The notes: a model not told the origin generated them from the letters alone. A stretch of 64,000 nucleotides of DNA from Chelativorans petroleitrophicus (GCF_025398195.1 NZ_JAODNV010000001.1:1-64000); one strand, 5' to 3'; counted from the stretch's first letter, positions 45,461-55,752 are shown. Numbers and translations: made by a program.

Positions 45461-46831
45461 TCACTCCTGAACGCGCAGGCGGGCGGCGAAGAAACCGTCC
45501 ACGTCGCCGAGCTGTCCGGCCGTCTCCGGTACGGCCGGCGTGGTGCGCAGATAGCCCTCGCTGGTGATGAAATGCTCCGCGTCGGGCAGTTCGCTGGCCC
45601 TGACCGGGTAGAGCACCACCTCCCGGCGTTCAGCGAGCAGGCGGCCCACGAGCTCCTCGCCCTCGGCGGGATCGAGGGAGCAGTTGGCGAAGACGAGCAC
45701 GCCGCCCGGCCGCAGCAGCATGAGCGCTCGCTCAAGCAGGCGACTCTGTAGCTCCGCCAGCCGCTGAATATCCTCCGGCCTCTTGGTCCAGGGCACATCC
45801 GGATGGCGGCGCACCGTGCCGGTGGAAGAGCATGGCGCGTCAAGCAAAACCGCATCGAACCGTTGGTCCGGCCGCCAAGCAAGCAGGTCGGCCTCGACCG
45901 TCTGTGCCGTCAGGCCCAACCGGTTGAGATTGACCTCGAGCCGTTGGAGCCGGCTAGCCGACAAGTCCACCGCCGTGACCATCGCACCGGCCTGTGCAAG
46001 CTGCGCCGTCTTGCCACCTGGGGCGGCACAGAGGTCGGCAACGGCGCGCCTGCGCACGTCACCGAGAAGCCGCGCTGGCAGGCTCGCAGCGGCATCCTGC
46101 ACCCACCATTCGCCCTCCGCATAGCCGGGCAGTTCCGCTACCGGTGCTGGCAGCCGGTCCACCCGCACCGAGCCGTTGGGAAGAACGCGCCCGCCAAGCC
46201 GTACGGCCCAGCCATCGGGATCGGATTTCACTGTGAAATCGGTTGGCGGCTCCCGCCGGTGGGCGGCGAGGATGGCGTCTGCCGTCTCGCGGCCATAGGC
46301 ACTTTCAAGATGCTCCATGAACCAGGCCGGCGCATCCCGCGTGCGGGCCAGGGCGCGCGGCAGCGCCTCGCCTCCGCCTCTTGCGAGGTTGCGCAGAACG
46401 GCGTTGACCAGACCGGAGAAGCGCGCTGTTCTCGGGTCCGTCTTGGCCTGCGCGACGGCGAGATCAACGGCCGCGCTGTCGGGAACATCGAGAAAGAGGA
46501 TTTGCGCCGCGCCCACATGGAGGATGTGTGACAGGGCGCGCGCCTTTTCCGGGAGCGGCCGCTCCAGCGTTTCGCGGATGAGTGACTCGATCGTGCAGCG
46601 GTGGCGCAGCGCGCTCACAAGGATGGCACGGACCAGTGCCTTGTCGCGCGCGGAAAGCGCGAGAAACTGCGGGTGGCCGTGCTCGTTGTCCGTCAGCGCG
46701 TCAAGCGGCGTGCGGGCGTCGATCACGGCCGCAAGAAGGCGGACCGCCGCCCGCCGTGCGTCCAGACCAGGCTTGGAGTGGGGCTGCGCCGTGCTCTCTT
46801 TCCGGAGCGGATGCGCGCCTCCCGGCCTCAC
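45461..46831 (-). CDS. rsmB: 16S rRNA m5C967 methyltransferase RsmB
   Basis: SAM-dependent cytosine-5 methyltransferase for C967 of 16S rRNA. The 456-residue protein has an N-terminal NusB-like helical domain ([21 protein letters not shown]), then the Rossmann methyltransferase with [18 protein letters not shown], the catalytic Cys in [15 protein letters not shown] and the second in [13 protein letters not shown]. It starts with GTG at 46831, overlapping the htpX stop as GTGA, so its translation is coupled to the protease gene. Confidence 0.92.
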   Translation of the reverse strand: MRPGGAHPLRKESTAQPHSKPGLDARRAAVRLLAAVIDARTPLDALTDNEHGHPQFLALSARDKALVRAILVSALRHRCTIESLIRETLERPLPEKARALSHILHVGAAQILFLDVPDSAAVDLAVAQAKTDPRTARFSGLVNAVLRNLARGGGEALPRALARTRDAPAWFMEHLESAYGRETADAILAAHRREPPTDFTVKSDPDGWAVRLGGRVLPNGSVRVDRLPAPVAELPGYAEGEWWVQDAAASLPARLLGDVRRRAVADLCAAPGGKTAQLAQAGAMVTAVDLSASRLQRLEVNLNRLGLTAQTVEADLLAWRPDQRFDAVLLDAPCSSTGTVRRHPDVPWTKRPEDIQRLAELQSRLLERALMLLRPGGVLVFANCSLDPAEGEELVGRLLAERREVVLYPVRASELPDAEHFITSEGYLRTTPAVPETAGQLGDVDGFFAARLRVQE

Positions 46832-47751
46832 GACCAGGGGCCTTTGCGGGCGCGGCCCCAGGGGCCGCTGAAGCCTGCGGCAAAACCGACCGTGCCGCTC
46901 AGGCCGGCCTCACGGGCCATGGCCTGCAGGGCGGCGATGCGGTTTTCCGTATCCGGATGCGTCGAGAAGAGATTGTCCATCCTCTGCCCGGACAACGGGT
47001 TGATGATGAACAGGTGCGCCGTTGCCGGATTGCGCTCGGCATCTACATTGACGATCTGGCGCGCGCTTCGCGCGATTTTGGCGAGCGCGGAGGCGAGCCA
47101 CAAGGGCTGACCGCAGATCTCCGCCCCGCGCCGGTCGGCCGCGTATTCGCGCGTACGGCTGATTGCCATCTGCACCAGCATCGCCGCGAGCGGCGCAACA
47201 ATGGCGGCGATCAGGACGCCGATGATGCCCAGCGGATTGTTGTTGTCGTTGCGCCCGCCGCCGAAAAAGAACGCGAAATTGGCAAGCATCGAGATCGCAC
47301 CGGCAAGTGTTGCCGTGATCGTCATGGTGAGCGTGTCGCGGTTCTGGATGTGCGCCAGCTCGTGCGCCATGACGCCCGCCACCTCTTCAGGGGTAAGGCG
47401 CTGCAGAAGCCCGGTGGTGGCGGCAACGGCCGCGTTCTCCGGGTTGCGGCCGGTGGCAAAGGCGTTGGGCTGCGGATTGTCGATGATATAGACGCGCGGC
47501 ATGGGCAGGCCCGCCCGATGCGCGAGGTCCCGGACAATGCGATAAAACTCCGGCGCTGTCCGCTCGTCTACTTCGCGGGCATGGTGCATGCTCAGCACCA
47601 TCTTGTCGGCGTTCCAGTAGCTGAACAGGTTCATGCCTGTGGCGATCAGGAAGGCGATCGTCATGCCTCCGCTGCCGCCAATCAGGTAGCCGACGCCCAT
47701 AAAGAGCGCCGTCAGGAACGCCAGAAGCATTGCCGTGCGAATCATATTCAT
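46828..47751 (-). CDS. htpX: heat-shock zinc metalloprotease HtpX
   Basis: Inner-membrane protease that degrades damaged membrane proteins. The 307-residue protein has HELAH at residues 130-134 for zinc and catalysis, two N-terminal helices ([20 protein letters not shown] and [17 protein letters not shown]) and two more around residues 145-200, and [17 protein letters not shown] with the third zinc ligand Glu nearby. It is first in a two-gene operon with rsmB. Confidence 0.94.
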   Translation of the reverse strand: MNMIRTAMLLAFLTALFMGVGYLIGGSGGMTIAFLIATGMNLFSYWNADKMVLSMHHAREVDERTAPEFYRIVRDLAHRAGLPMPRVYIIDNPQPNAFATGRNPENAAVAATTGLLQRLTPEEVAGVMAHELAHIQNRDTLTMTITATLAGAISMLANFAFFFGGGRNDNNNPLGIIGVLIAAIVAPLAAMLVQMAISRTREYAADRRGAEICGQPLWLASALAKIARSARQIVNVDAERNPATAHLFIINPLSGQRMDNLFSTHPDTENRIAALQAMAREAGLSGTVGFAAGFSGPWGRARKGPWS

Positions 47752-47890
47752 TGGCCCGAAGCTCCGTATCGCTGCGCCGTTGGGTCTGACGCGCGCGTTC
47801 GCATATATGATGGGAGCGAGACATTACATATTCAACAACAGGCCGTTCTTCAACGACGGCCGGAAAGCCGGTTTCCAGGGGATGAATGCC

Positions 47891-48103
47891 ATGGATGAAA
47901 AGCAGCTAGAGGACGCCACCCCGCACCGCCCTGAGAAGAAGCTTCCGCCCGCCGCGCGGCGGGCGCTTCAGGAGGCGGAGGAAAGGCGCAGGCGAAAGGC
48001 CGCGGAACAGATCGCGGCACCGCGCGAGATCGGCGGGCGGAACGGGCCCAATCCCGTCCGCTTCGGGGATTGGGAGGTTAAGGGCATCGCTACGGACTTC
48101 TAG
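47891..48103 (+). CDS. DUF1674/SDHAF4-like succinate dehydrogenase assembly protein
   Basis: A 70-residue protein whose end, GRNGPNPVRFGDWEVKGIATDF, is the diagnostic SDHAF4 signature. In mitochondria and related bacteria this family protects the flavinylated SdhA before it joins SdhB. Fittingly the sdhCDAB genes lie 2 kb downstream. The ATG at 47891 has AGGGG ten bases upstream; 47882 is an alternative. Divergent from htpX. Confidence 0.85.
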   Translation: MDEKQLEDATPHRPEKKLPPAARRALQEAEERRRRKAAEQIAAPREIGGRNGPNPVRFGDWEVKGIATDF

Positions 48104-48115
48104 AGTATCGCGGCC

Positions 48116-48427
48116 TTATTGTTGAGGCCGCCGCACGAGTTCGTGGAAGTCCTCGCGTCGCCCCGGCACGTCCTCTTCTACGACGAGGGCAAGCTGGCGC
48201 TCGTCGAAGATGCGGAACCAGTCGTCCCATTCAATGATCTCCAGGCCGCCGATCTGATCCGCGCCTTCGTCCGTATCCAGGTAGGCATGCTGGCCGAAGG
48301 CGAAGCAGAGCACGGGTTCGGCCTGGCCCATGCCCAAAGCCGGCTGGCTCAGTGCCGGCTGGCCCGCACGGGCAGCCGCCCAATCGCGGATTGCATCGTG
48401 GTCGACGAGCGTTTTCGTATTAGCCAT
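48116..48427 (-). CDS. small conserved protein of unknown function
   Basis: A 103-residue acidic cytosolic protein. TLVDHDAIRDWAAARAGQPAL at the N-terminus resembles a small family whose members start with TDHDxIRxWAExRGGxPA; the middle IIEWDDWFRIFDERQLALVVEE is also typical. Function is unknown. The ATG at 48427 follows GGGAG. It converges with the SDHAF4-like gene, twelve bases apart. Confidence 0.7.
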   Translation of the reverse strand: MANTKTLVDHDAIRDWAAARAGQPALSQPALGMGQAEPVLCFAFGQHAYLDTDEGADQIGGLEIIEWDDWFRIFDERQLALVVEEDVPGRREDFHELVRRPQQ

Positions 48428-48497
48428 CAGAACCGCTCCCTGCGGTAGCCCAAACGCTCCGGAAGGAGAACGGGTTCCTCGCGCAGGCGTTTCTGCC

Positions 48498-48845
48498 CTA
48501 ACAGGCCGAGGGGACCGGCACCTTGTTATCCGGGAGGCCATACATGTAGCTGCGCCCGCGCAGTAGCGTTCCGTAGCGGCAGCTCCGCAACTCGCGTAGA
48601 TAGAGCCGGCCGCGCCGCTCCTCCAGATAGGCTACTTTCGGGTGCTCGGGTGTGCCATAGGCATGGCGTTCGGCCAGATAGCCCTTGCCGACAATGATTC
48701 GCTTGAAGCCAGCCGGGCTTTGAACGACGAGATTGCCGAACCTGTCGGCATAGGCAGTCTCGCCCGCGGATGCGGAAGAGGCGGCAATCGATAGGGCCAA
48801 AACGGCCAGGAGCGTTCCGGACGTAAGTTTCTTAAATGCAGGCAT
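48498..48845 (-). CDS. small secreted protein of unknown function
   Basis: A 115-residue protein with a signal peptide (KKLTSGTLLAVLALSIAASSASA, residues 5-27) and a basic mature part with short repeated strands (YADRFGNLVVQSPAGFKRIIVG, YLEERRGRLYLRELRSCRY) and two Cys in the second half. Probably periplasmic; no family recognised. A TTAA-N7-TTAA box sits 39 bases upstream, indicating control by the cell-cycle regulator CtrA. Confidence 0.7.
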   Translation of the reverse strand: MPAFKKLTSGTLLAVLALSIAASSASAGETAYADRFGNLVVQSPAGFKRIIVGKGYLAERHAYGTPEHPKVAYLEERRGRLYLRELRSCRYGTLLRGRSYMYGLPDNKVPVPSAC

Positions 48846-48883
48846 GATGCTGTTGCTCCTTCCCGGGAATCCCGGTGCCCAGG

Positions 48884-48899
48884 TTAACGGTTTCTTAAC
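48884..48899. promoter_or_regulatory. CtrA-type binding site
   Basis: TTAACGGTTTCTTAAC matches the full CtrA consensus TTAA-N7-TTAAC. It lies between the divergent secreted-protein gene (start 48845) and the acetyltransferase gene (start 48991). Confidence 0.6.
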
Positions 48900-48990
48900 C
48901 ATTGTCACCTGGGGCTTGCCCGTTGCCGTGGCGCTGCCAGATGTGTTCAATTCCGCAGAATGCTTTGTATCGGCGAAAAGGTCCGGAGCC

Positions 48991-49452
48991 ATGAGCGAAA
49001 ATCAGCAGGTCGACATCGCACCGTTGCGGCTCAGGGATGCGCGCGCGCTGGCGCCGCTCCTTGCCGCCTACACCCAATCGCTCAAGCGCGGCGCTCCACG
49101 CCGGCCCGATGAGTTCTACGCCGAAACACTGCTGCAGGATCGGGTGGTGGAGATCGTCGGCGCCCGGGTGAACGGCGAGCTGGTGGGTTTTGCCCTGTTT
49201 TTCGATCTCCCCGACCCGCTGACTGGGCTGCGCTACGGCCTTCTGGAGCATCTCTATGTGCATCACGAACACCGCGGCAAAGGCATCGCCAAGGCGCTCA
49301 TCGATCTGGTGAGTGACCAGGCGGAGGATCGCGGCTGGGCGAAGCTTGTGCTGAATGCCCCGCGCCAGTCTCTGGAAGGCCGCAGGCTCTTCGAGCGGCT
49401 GGCGGCACCCTCTGACTGGACAAGCCATGTGATCCGTTACGACGCGCGGTAG
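48991..49452 (+). CDS. GNAT family N-acetyltransferase
   Basis: A 153-residue acetyl-CoA-dependent transferase. The acetyl-CoA loop is LEHLYVHHEHRGKGIAKALIDLV (Q/R-x-x-G-x-G/A as HRGKGIA); the C-terminal strand LVLNAPRQSLEGRRLFERLAAP follows the fold. The acceptor is unknown. The ATG at 48991 has AAAGG and GGAG upstream. It shares a CtrA-type box with the divergent secreted protein. Confidence 0.85.
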   Translation: MSENQQVDIAPLRLRDARALAPLLAAYTQSLKRGAPRRPDEFYAETLLQDRVVEIVGARVNGELVGFALFFDLPDPLTGLRYGLLEHLYVHHEHRGKGIAKALIDLVSDQAEDRGWAKLVLNAPRQSLEGRRLFERLAAPSDWTSHVIRYDAR

Positions 49453-49587
49453 CGCGGAGATCGCGGCGGCTCTAGCGAACGGTGGCAGAGTCCCGTGGCC
49501 GGCTAATGTCGGAATGCGCTTCTGTTATCCGTCCTTGGGGAACCTCACAGGGATTCAATTCACCGGGATTTCAAGGAGAGGACTCAA

Positions 49588-50010
49588 ATGGCCAAGACCG
49601 CCGCAATTCTCATCGCCCGGCTCATCTTTGCTGGTGTTTTCGCCATGGCAGCGGGCTTCAAACTCGCTGGCATGGAGAACACCGCGACCCAGATAGCCTC
49701 CATCGGCTTCCCGGCCCCGTTGCTGTTCGCGTGGGTCGCAGCCCTGTTCGAAATCGCGCTCGTCATCGCCTTTCTGACCGGCGCCTTCTTTACGGAGGCG
49801 GCACTGCTTGCCGCGGCCTATGTCCTTTTTCTCGGTGTCGCCTTCTACGGGCCCTCGAAATGGACGGACGATCCGATGATGTTCGGGTTCTTTGTCGATC
49901 ATTTCGTCTTCATCGCGGGCCTCTTGTACGCCGCCGTTCACGGACCCGGCGAGAGGCTGGCCGTCAGAAGGGGCCTGATATGGCGGCAGGAAACCGCTGG
50001 CGAAGCCTGA
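49588..50010 (+). CDS. DoxX family membrane protein
   Basis: A 140-residue inner-membrane protein with four predicted helices (ILIARLIFAGVFAMAAGFKL, LLFAWVAALFEIALVIAFLTGAFF, ALLAAAYVLFLGVAF, FVDHFVFIAGLLYAAVHG). AGFKLAGMENTATQIASIGFPAP is the DoxX block. Members take part in redox and thiol stress responses, but this one's task is not readable. ATG behind AAGGAG; it stands alone before the sdh operon. Confidence 0.85.
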   Translation: MAKTAAILIARLIFAGVFAMAAGFKLAGMENTATQIASIGFPAPLLFAWVAALFEIALVIAFLTGAFFTEAALLAAAYVLFLGVAFYGPSKWTDDPMMFGFFVDHFVFIAGLLYAAVHGPGERLAVRRGLIWRQETAGEA

Positions 50011-50186
50011 CGCGCGTCAGGGCCCCGTCAGAACTTCAATCGATTCAAGCCAGCCCATGGCTTCCCTGCGGCTTTGACGCACTGCAAAAACCGCATTAGA
50101 AACCATCTGCCGGAGGCTTGGGAACGGCGCGGGTTCGACCCCGCCAACGCCGCTATCTCATCTCTTGGCCGTGAAATGGGGAAGCC

Positions 50187-50594
50187 ATGAGCAAGTCCAC
50201 AGCCACCCAGGCGAGACCGCTCTCGCCGCATTTGCAGATTTACCGCGTGACGCCCACCATGGCGATGTCCATCGTCCATCGTATCACCGGCGGCGCGCTT
50301 TATTTCGGAACCGTGCTTTTCGCCCTATGGCTGCTTGCGGCCGCCACGTCGCAGGCATGGTTCGATTTCGTGAACATGCTGTTCGGCTCGATTCTCGGCC
50401 GGCTCGTGCTTTTCGGCTACACTTGGACCCTCATCCACCACATGCTGGGCGGCATCCGCCATCTCATCTGGGACACGGGCCACGGCATCGAGAAGGAAAC
50501 CTCCACCCGCATGGCCTGGGTTACGCTGATCGGCTCCGTCGCCCTCACTCTGGTGGTCTGGGTGGCGGGCTACGCGGTTAGGGGAGGGTTTTGA
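50187..50594 (+). CDS. sdhC: succinate dehydrogenase cytochrome b556 subunit
   Basis: Membrane anchor of complex II. The 135-residue protein has RPLSPHLQIYRV, SIVHRITGGALYFG (quinone-site Ser and Arg) and the haem histidine region IHHMLGGIRHLIWDTGHG; three helices. The ATG is preceded by GGGGAAGCC. First gene of the sdh operon; sdhD follows with a two-base gap. Confidence 0.94.
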   Translation: MSKSTATQARPLSPHLQIYRVTPTMAMSIVHRITGGALYFGTVLFALWLLAAATSQAWFDFVNMLFGSILGRLVLFGYTWTLIHHMLGGIRHLIWDTGHGIEKETSTRMAWVTLIGSVALTLVVWVAGYAVRGGF

Positions 50595-50596
50595 TC

Positions 50597-50980
50597 ATGG
50601 CAGACATGCGCACACCCCTGAGCCGCGTCCGCGGCCTCGGTGCGGCTCGCAGCGGCACGGAGCACTTCTGGCGCCAGCGGCTGACGGCGGTTTCAAATGT
50701 GCCGCTCACTCTCTTTCTCATCGGATTTGTGATCGCCTATAACGGCGCCTCCTATGAAGAGGTGCGCGGCGCCCTTTCCAGCCCGTTTGTCGCGCTTCCG
50801 ATCGCCTTCGCCTTCCTGTCGGTGCTTTATCACATGCGGCTCGGCATGCAGGTGATCATCGAGGACTACGTCCACGATGACGGCTGGAAGGTGGCGCTCA
50901 TCATCCTCAACACCTTCTTCCCAATTGTCGTCGGCGCGATCGCGCTCTTTTCTCTTCTAAAAATCATTTTCGGAGCCTGA
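50597..50980 (+). CDS. sdhD: succinate dehydrogenase hydrophobic anchor subunit
   Basis: Second membrane anchor of complex II. A 127-residue protein: [27 protein letters not shown] at the start, three helices, and the haem/quinone block [25 protein letters not shown]. The ATG at 50597 follows GGGGAGGG; a TTG two codons earlier overlaps the sdhC stop. Confidence 0.93.
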   Translation: MADMRTPLSRVRGLGAARSGTEHFWRQRLTAVSNVPLTLFLIGFVIAYNGASYEEVRGALSSPFVALPIAFAFLSVLYHMRLGMQVIIEDYVHDDGWKVALIILNTFFPIVVGAIALFSLLKIIFGA

Positions 50981-50987
50981 TTTCCGA

Positions 50988-52823
50988 ATGGCGAATGCAA
51001 GCGAAAGAAAGGCCGTCAGGGCCTATGAGTATGTGGACCACGCCTTCGACGTGGTGGTGGTGGGGGCCGGCGGCGCAGGCCTGCGGGCCACGCTCGGCAT
51101 GGCCGAGCAGGGGCTGAAGACGGCCTGCATCACCAAGGTGTTTCCGACGCGCTCGCACACGGTGGCCGCGCAGGGCGGCATTGCTGCCTCGCTCCAGAAC
51201 ATGGGGCCCGACCATTGGCAGTGGCACCTTTACGACACGGTGAAGGGCTCCGACTGGTTGGGCGACGTGGACGCGATGGAATATCTGGCGCGCGAGGCGC
51301 CGGCCGCCGTCTACGAGCTGGAGCACTACGGCGTGCCGTTCTCGCGCACCGAGGACGGCAAGATCTACCAGCGCCCCTTCGGCGGCCACATGCAGAATTT
51401 CGGCGAAGGCCCGCCCGTGCAGCGCACCTGTGCTGCCGCCGACCGTACGGGCCACGCCATCCTACACACGCTCTACGGCCAGTCGGTGAAGAACCACGCG
51501 CAGTTCTTCATCGAATATTTCGCGCTTGACCTCATCATGTCCGATGACGGCGTGTGCACGGGCGTCGTTGCCTGGAACTTGGAGGACGGCACCATCCACC
51601 GCTTCGCCGCCAAGATGGTGGTGCTGGCGACGGGCGGCTATGGACGCGCCTATTTCTCCTGCACGTCCGCACACACCTGCACGGGCGACGGCAACGGCAT
51701 GATCGCGCGCGCGGGCCTGCCGCTGCAGGACATGGAGTTCGTGCAGTTCCACCCGACCGGCATCTATGGCGCCGGCTGCCTGATCACCGAGGGTGTGCGC
51801 GGCGAGGGCGGCTATCTCGTCAACTCCGAGGGCGAGCGCTTCATGGAGCGCTACGCGCCGTCGGCCAAGGACCTCGCCTCGCGCGACGTGGTCTCCCGCT
51901 GCATGATGCTGGAGATCCGCGAGGGCCGCGGCGTGGGCAAGAACAAGGACCACATCTACCTGCATCTCGACCACCTCGACCCGGCCGTGATCCACGAGCG
52001 CCTGCCCGGCATCGCCGAATCGGCGCGCATCTTCGCCGGCGTCGACGTGACGCGCGAGCCGATCCCGGTGCTACCGACGGTGCACTACAACATGGGTGGC
52101 ATTCCTACAAACTATTGGGGCGAGGTGCTGAACCCGACGCCGGATGATCCGGACGCCGTGGCGCCGGGCCTGATGGCCGTGGGCGAGGCGGCCTGTGCCT
52201 CCGTGCACGGGGCGAACCGGCTCGGCTCTAACTCGCTGATCGATCTCGTGGTGTTCGGCCGCGCGGCCGCCATCCGTGCTGGCCAGGTGGTGGACCGTTC
52301 GTCCAAGGTTCCGCCGGTCAATCGTGCCGCCTGCGAGAAGATCATGGACCGCTTCGACCGCATCCGCCATGCCGATGGCGGCACGCCGACTGCGGTGCTG
52401 CGTGAGAAGATGCAGCGGGCGATGCAGGAGGATGCCGCCGTCTTCCGCACGCAGGAATCGCTTGAGCAGGGCTGCCGGCGTATTTCCGCGATCTGGCAGG
52501 AGCTTCCCGACATCAAGGTCCATGACCGGTCGATGATCTGGAACTCCGACCTCGTGGAGACGCTCGAACTCCATAACCTCATGGCGAACGCGATCACGAC
52601 CGTCTATTCGGCTGAGGCGCGCAAGGAAAGCCGAGGCGCGCACGCGCGTGAGGATTTCACCGAGCGCGACGACGTCAACTGGCGCAAGCACACGCTTTCC
52701 TGGGTGGACGAGGCGGGCAGTGTGCGCCTCAGCTATCGTCCGGTGCATACCGAACCGCTGCTGAAGCCCGAGGAAGGCGGCATCGATCCGGCAAAGATCG
52801 CGCCGAAGAAGCGGGTGTACTGA
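50988..52823 (+). CDS. sdhA: succinate dehydrogenase flavoprotein subunit
   Basis: Catalytic subunit oxidising succinate to fumarate with covalently bound FAD. The 611-residue protein has [20 protein letters not shown], the FAD-attachment block [15 protein letters not shown] with the His, [38 protein letters not shown] and [18 protein letters not shown]. The ATG lies seven bases after sdhD. An inserted glycosyltransferase gene follows three bases later instead of sdhB. Confidence 0.97.
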   Translation: MANASERKAVRAYEYVDHAFDVVVVGAGGAGLRATLGMAEQGLKTACITKVFPTRSHTVAAQGGIAASLQNMGPDHWQWHLYDTVKGSDWLGDVDAMEYLAREAPAAVYELEHYGVPFSRTEDGKIYQRPFGGHMQNFGEGPPVQRTCAAADRTGHAILHTLYGQSVKNHAQFFIEYFALDLIMSDDGVCTGVVAWNLEDGTIHRFAAKMVVLATGGYGRAYFSCTSAHTCTGDGNGMIARAGLPLQDMEFVQFHPTGIYGAGCLITEGVRGEGGYLVNSEGERFMERYAPSAKDLASRDVVSRCMMLEIREGRGVGKNKDHIYLHLDHLDPAVIHERLPGIAESARIFAGVDVTREPIPVLPTVHYNMGGIPTNYWGEVLNPTPDDPDAVAPGLMAVGEAACASVHGANRLGSNSLIDLVVFGRAAAIRAGQVVDRSSKVPPVNRAACEKIMDRFDRIRHADGGTPTAVLREKMQRAMQEDAAVFRTQESLEQGCRRISAIWQELPDIKVHDRSMIWNSDLVETLELHNLMANAITTVYSAEARKESRGAHAREDFTERDDVNWRKHTLSWVDEAGSVRLSYRPVHTEPLLKPEEGGIDPAKIAPKKRVY

Positions 52824-52826
52824 GCA

Positions 52827-53708
52827 ATGCTCCAGGGCTGTGAAGGAGCATTGGAGGCCCAGCGTGTCGCAGCACAACAATGCGCGATCCTGGTTATCAA
52901 TCTGGACCGCGCGCCCGAGCGATTGGCCTTTCAGCGCGCCCAGGCCAAACATCTCGGAATAGACTTCGAACGGATACCGGCGGTGGATGGGGCGAAGCTC
53001 TCCGCTGAAACCTATCACCGATATGCTCGCCGATGGCAGCGTGTCCTGACGCGAAATGAAGTGGCCTGCCTTCTCAGCCATGCGAGATGTTGGGAGCACG
53101 TCATCGAACTTGGCTGCAACGCTCTTGTGTTGGAAGATGATGCAGTTCTGGCCGAAGAGCTCCCCGCCTTTCTGAATGAGGCGGCGGCCCTTGAAGGGTG
53201 TGTGGTCGTCAATATCGAAACCCGGTGCAGGCGAGCGTTTCTGGCTCGGGAACGTTCGGCATACTCCAGCACGGGTCTTTACGCGCTATTGCGGGCTGTT
53301 TCTGGCTCTGCCGGTTATCTGGTCACGCCTGAGGCCGCGGCAATGCTCTTGAAGGGGCTACCCCACAAGGCAGGTTTGGTGGACAATTACATCTGGGGAA
53401 AGCGGGATGTTAGGCGTTTGCAGGCAGACCCTGCATTCTGCATGGGGCTGGACGTGATGCAGGCGCATTTCCAATTGGAGAAGACTGCGCTTGCACGTTC
53501 CAACATCGCGAATAATGGGCGTTCCCGAGCAGAGAAAATATTGTCCTATTGTCGGCATCCGCTGACGGCTTGGAGAAGAGTGAAGGCGCAGGTCTCTCTT
53601 GGGCTTACCAAGATAATATTGCCATGGGTTGTCGCGTGGCGTGTGGTCGCCCCTTACCCATCCATACTAGCCAACTATCAGGCATTAAAAGGCGTGTGCA
53701 ATGGTTGA
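52827..53708 (+). CDS. family 25 glycosyltransferase inserted in the sdh operon
   Basis: A 293-residue GT25 (LPS-biosynthesis type) transferase. Marks are [13 protein letters not shown] (residues 20-32), [13 protein letters not shown], the Arg/Asn block [12 protein letters not shown] (74-85) and the EDD motif VLEDDAVL at 103-105; later DNYIWGKRD. It would add galactose or glucose to lipopolysaccharide core or capsule. It starts three bases after sdhA and its stop overlaps sdhB's ATG by eight bases, so it is truly inside the operon. Base composition is visibly less GC-rich, especially in the last third. The ATG has GAGCA upstream, a poor site. Confidence 0.88.
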   Translation: MLQGCEGALEAQRVAAQQCAILVINLDRAPERLAFQRAQAKHLGIDFERIPAVDGAKLSAETYHRYARRWQRVLTRNEVACLLSHARCWEHVIELGCNALVLEDDAVLAEELPAFLNEAAALEGCVVVNIETRCRRAFLARERSAYSSTGLYALLRAVSGSAGYLVTPEAAAMLLKGLPHKAGLVDNYIWGKRDVRRLQADPAFCMGLDVMQAHFQLEKTALARSNIANNGRSRAEKILSYCRHPLTAWRRVKAQVSLGLTKIILPWVVAWRVVAPYPSILANYQALKGVCNG

Positions 53709-54480
53709 GATCACCCTCCCCAAAAACTCCAAGATCCGGCAAGGCAAGGTGTGGCCGAAGCCCGAGGGCGCGACGAATCTGCGTGAATACCGCGTGTACC
53801 GCTGGTCGCCGGATGACGGCGAAAATCCGCGCGTCGACACCTACTATGTCGATATGGACGATTGCGGGCCGATGGTTCTCGACGGTCTCATCTGGATCAA
53901 GAACAAGATCGACCCGACACTCACCTTCCGCCGCTCCTGCCGCGAAGGCATCTGCGGTTCCTGCGCCATGAACATCGACGGCGCCAATACGCTCGCCTGT
54001 ACCAAGGGCATGGACGATATTGACGGCGCCGTGAGGATCTACCCGCTCCCGCATATGCCGGTGGTGAAGGACCTGGTGCCGGACCTTTCAATTCCCTACG
54101 CGCAGCTTTCCTCCATCGAGCCCTGGCTGCAGACGGTCACGCCCGAGCCCGCCACGGAATGGAAGCAGAGCCGCGAGGACCGGGCCAAGCTTGACGGCCT
54201 TTATGAGTGCATTCTCTGCTTTTGCTGCCAGACCTCCTGCCCCAGCTACTGGTGGAACGGGGAGCGGTATCTGGGGCCGGCGGTGCTGCTTCAGGCCTAC
54301 CGCTGGCTGATCGACAGCAGAGACGAGGCGACGGGCGAGCGCCTGGACAAGCTGGAGGACCCGTTCCGGCTCTACCGCTGCCACACCATCATGAACTGTA
54401 CGCAGACCTGCCCGAAGGGGCTGAACCCTGCCAAGGCGATCGCTGAGATCAAGAAGATGATGGTGGAGCGGCGGGTCTGA
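53701..54480 (+). CDS. sdhB: succinate dehydrogenase iron-sulfur subunit
   Basis: Passes electrons from FAD to quinone. The 259-residue protein binds [2Fe-2S] with Cys80, Cys85, Cys88 and Cys100, and [4Fe-4S]/[3Fe-4S] with Cys170, 173, 176, 180 ([12 protein letters not shown]) and [11 protein letters not shown]. Its ATG overlaps the end of the glycosyltransferase gene. Last gene of the sdh operon; no strong terminator is visible before the converging pseudogene. Confidence 0.97.
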   Translation: MVEITLPKNSKIRQGKVWPKPEGATNLREYRVYRWSPDDGENPRVDTYYVDMDDCGPMVLDGLIWIKNKIDPTLTFRRSCREGICGSCAMNIDGANTLACTKGMDDIDGAVRIYPLPHMPVVKDLVPDLSIPYAQLSSIEPWLQTVTPEPATEWKQSREDRAKLDGLYECILCFCCQTSCPSYWWNGERYLGPAVLLQAYRWLIDSRDEATGERLDKLEDPFRLYRCHTIMNCTQTCPKGLNPAKAIAEIKKMMVERRV

Positions 54481-54510
54481 TCCGCCGCCCGGGCAGGATG
54501 GCGCCTGGCG

Positions 54511-55647
54511 TCAGATGGGTACGCGGGGCGGCTGCGATGCCGCCGCCTGCAGCCGCTTGAGCGCGATCTCAGCGGCAATGTCATTGGTCGGGCGCTTTTC
54601 AGCGTCGGCGGAAAATATCGGCAAGCACGGTCGGGATCGTCGCGACTCTGGACAGGGCCGCGTCCGGATCGTAGCCGCCCGGAGCCAGTTCGCCCGCCAC
54701 ATTGATGAGCCCGCCTGCATTGATGACGTAGTCGGGGGCATAGAGGATACCGCGCTCCATCAGAAGGCGCACATCCGCATGGTTCGCAAGCTGGTTGTTG
54801 GCCGAGCCCGCCACGATCGGGGTCTTGAGAAGCGGGATCGTCTTTTCCGAAAGCACGCCGCCCAGGGCGCAGGGCGCGAAAATGTCGGCATCGGCCGAGA
54901 GGATTTCCTCTGTGGCTAGGGCCGCAGCACCGAAATCCCTGCACGCCCTTCCACGCGCGCGGCGTCGATGTCGGCAACGGCGAGTGACGCTCCGGCCCGG
55001 TGCAGCTTCTCGCAGAGCGCTGAGCCCACCGCGCCCAGTCCTTGTACGGCCACCCTGCGGCCCGTCAGGTCATCCGTTCCGAAGCGATGCTTCGCCGCGG
55101 CCTTGATGCCGAGATAGACACCCTTAGCCGTTACGGGAGAGGGATTGCCACTGCCACCCCGCGTTGTGCCCGTCACATTTGGGGTGCGTGCGCGGAGGAA
55201 ATCGGCGTCTGCGAGCGTCAGGCCCACATCCTCGCCGGTGATGAACTGGCCGTTGAGCGCGGCGAGCATCTCGGCATAGGCGGCGAGCAAGGCGGCGGTC
55301 TTGCCCGTCTTCGGATCAGCCATGATCACCGCCTTGCCGCCGCCCAGCGGCAGGTCGGCGATGGCCGCCTTGTATGTCATGCCGCACGAAAGACGCAGCG
55401 CATCGGCAAGCGCTTCCTCGAAACTCGCGTAAGGCCAGATGCGCGTTCCCCCGAGCGCCGGGCCGAGCGTGGTGTCGTGAATGGCGACGATGGCCCTCAG
55501 GCCACGCTTCTCATCGCGCCCGAGCCAGATGCTCTCGTGATTCTCGAAGGCGGGAAGTCTGGCCGCCTGAGCCGTAATGTCCATGATCGTGAGGCTGGAG
55601 GCACCGGCAGGTTGCCTGAGAGTCCTCGCTTCGTAAGCATGCAGCAT
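54511..55647 (-). pseudogene. leucine/glutamate-type dehydrogenase gene with two compensating frameshifts
   Basis: An amino-acid (Leu/Phe/Val/Glu) dehydrogenase that would oxidise branched-chain amino acids with NAD. Frame 1 (55647 to about 54950) gives GMTYKAAIADLPLGGGKAVI with the catalytic lysine, GEDVGLTLADADFLR and GLGAVGSALCEKLHRAGA, then hits a TAG at 54916. The next 340 bases read correctly only in another frame (CRDFGAAALATEEILSADAD, then APCALGGVLSEKT, NQLANHADVRLLMERGILYAPDYVINAGGLINV), which ends with TGA at 54599. From about 54605 the original frame returns (ADAEKRPTNDIAAEIALKRL). Both breaks lie at short G or T runs, so they are indels or sequencing errors. The start follows GGAGG. 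Confidence 0.85.
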
Positions 55648-55721
55648 GGCTTTCCTCCGAATAGCCTATCCGCATGTCTAATTTAGGCGGCCCTGCCGAT
55701 CTTTGGTTGCGAAGACATGAA

Positions 55722-55752
55722 GCTCCGCGAACGTCCATTGCGTTCGCGGAGC
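55722..55752 (-). terminator. strong hairpin downstream of osmC
   Basis: GCTCCGCGAACG / CGTTCGCGGAGC, twelve perfect base pairs around a seven-base loop, 35 bases past the osmC stop. The T run on the minus strand is short (TTCATGTC). Confidence 0.65.

Noticed and set aside
50126-50145. A GGTTCGACCCC stretch resembling a tRNA T-arm before sdhC
   Set aside because: The five-base T stem does not pair properly, and no matching 5' acceptor, D-arm or anticodon arm could be fitted upstream; treated as chance.
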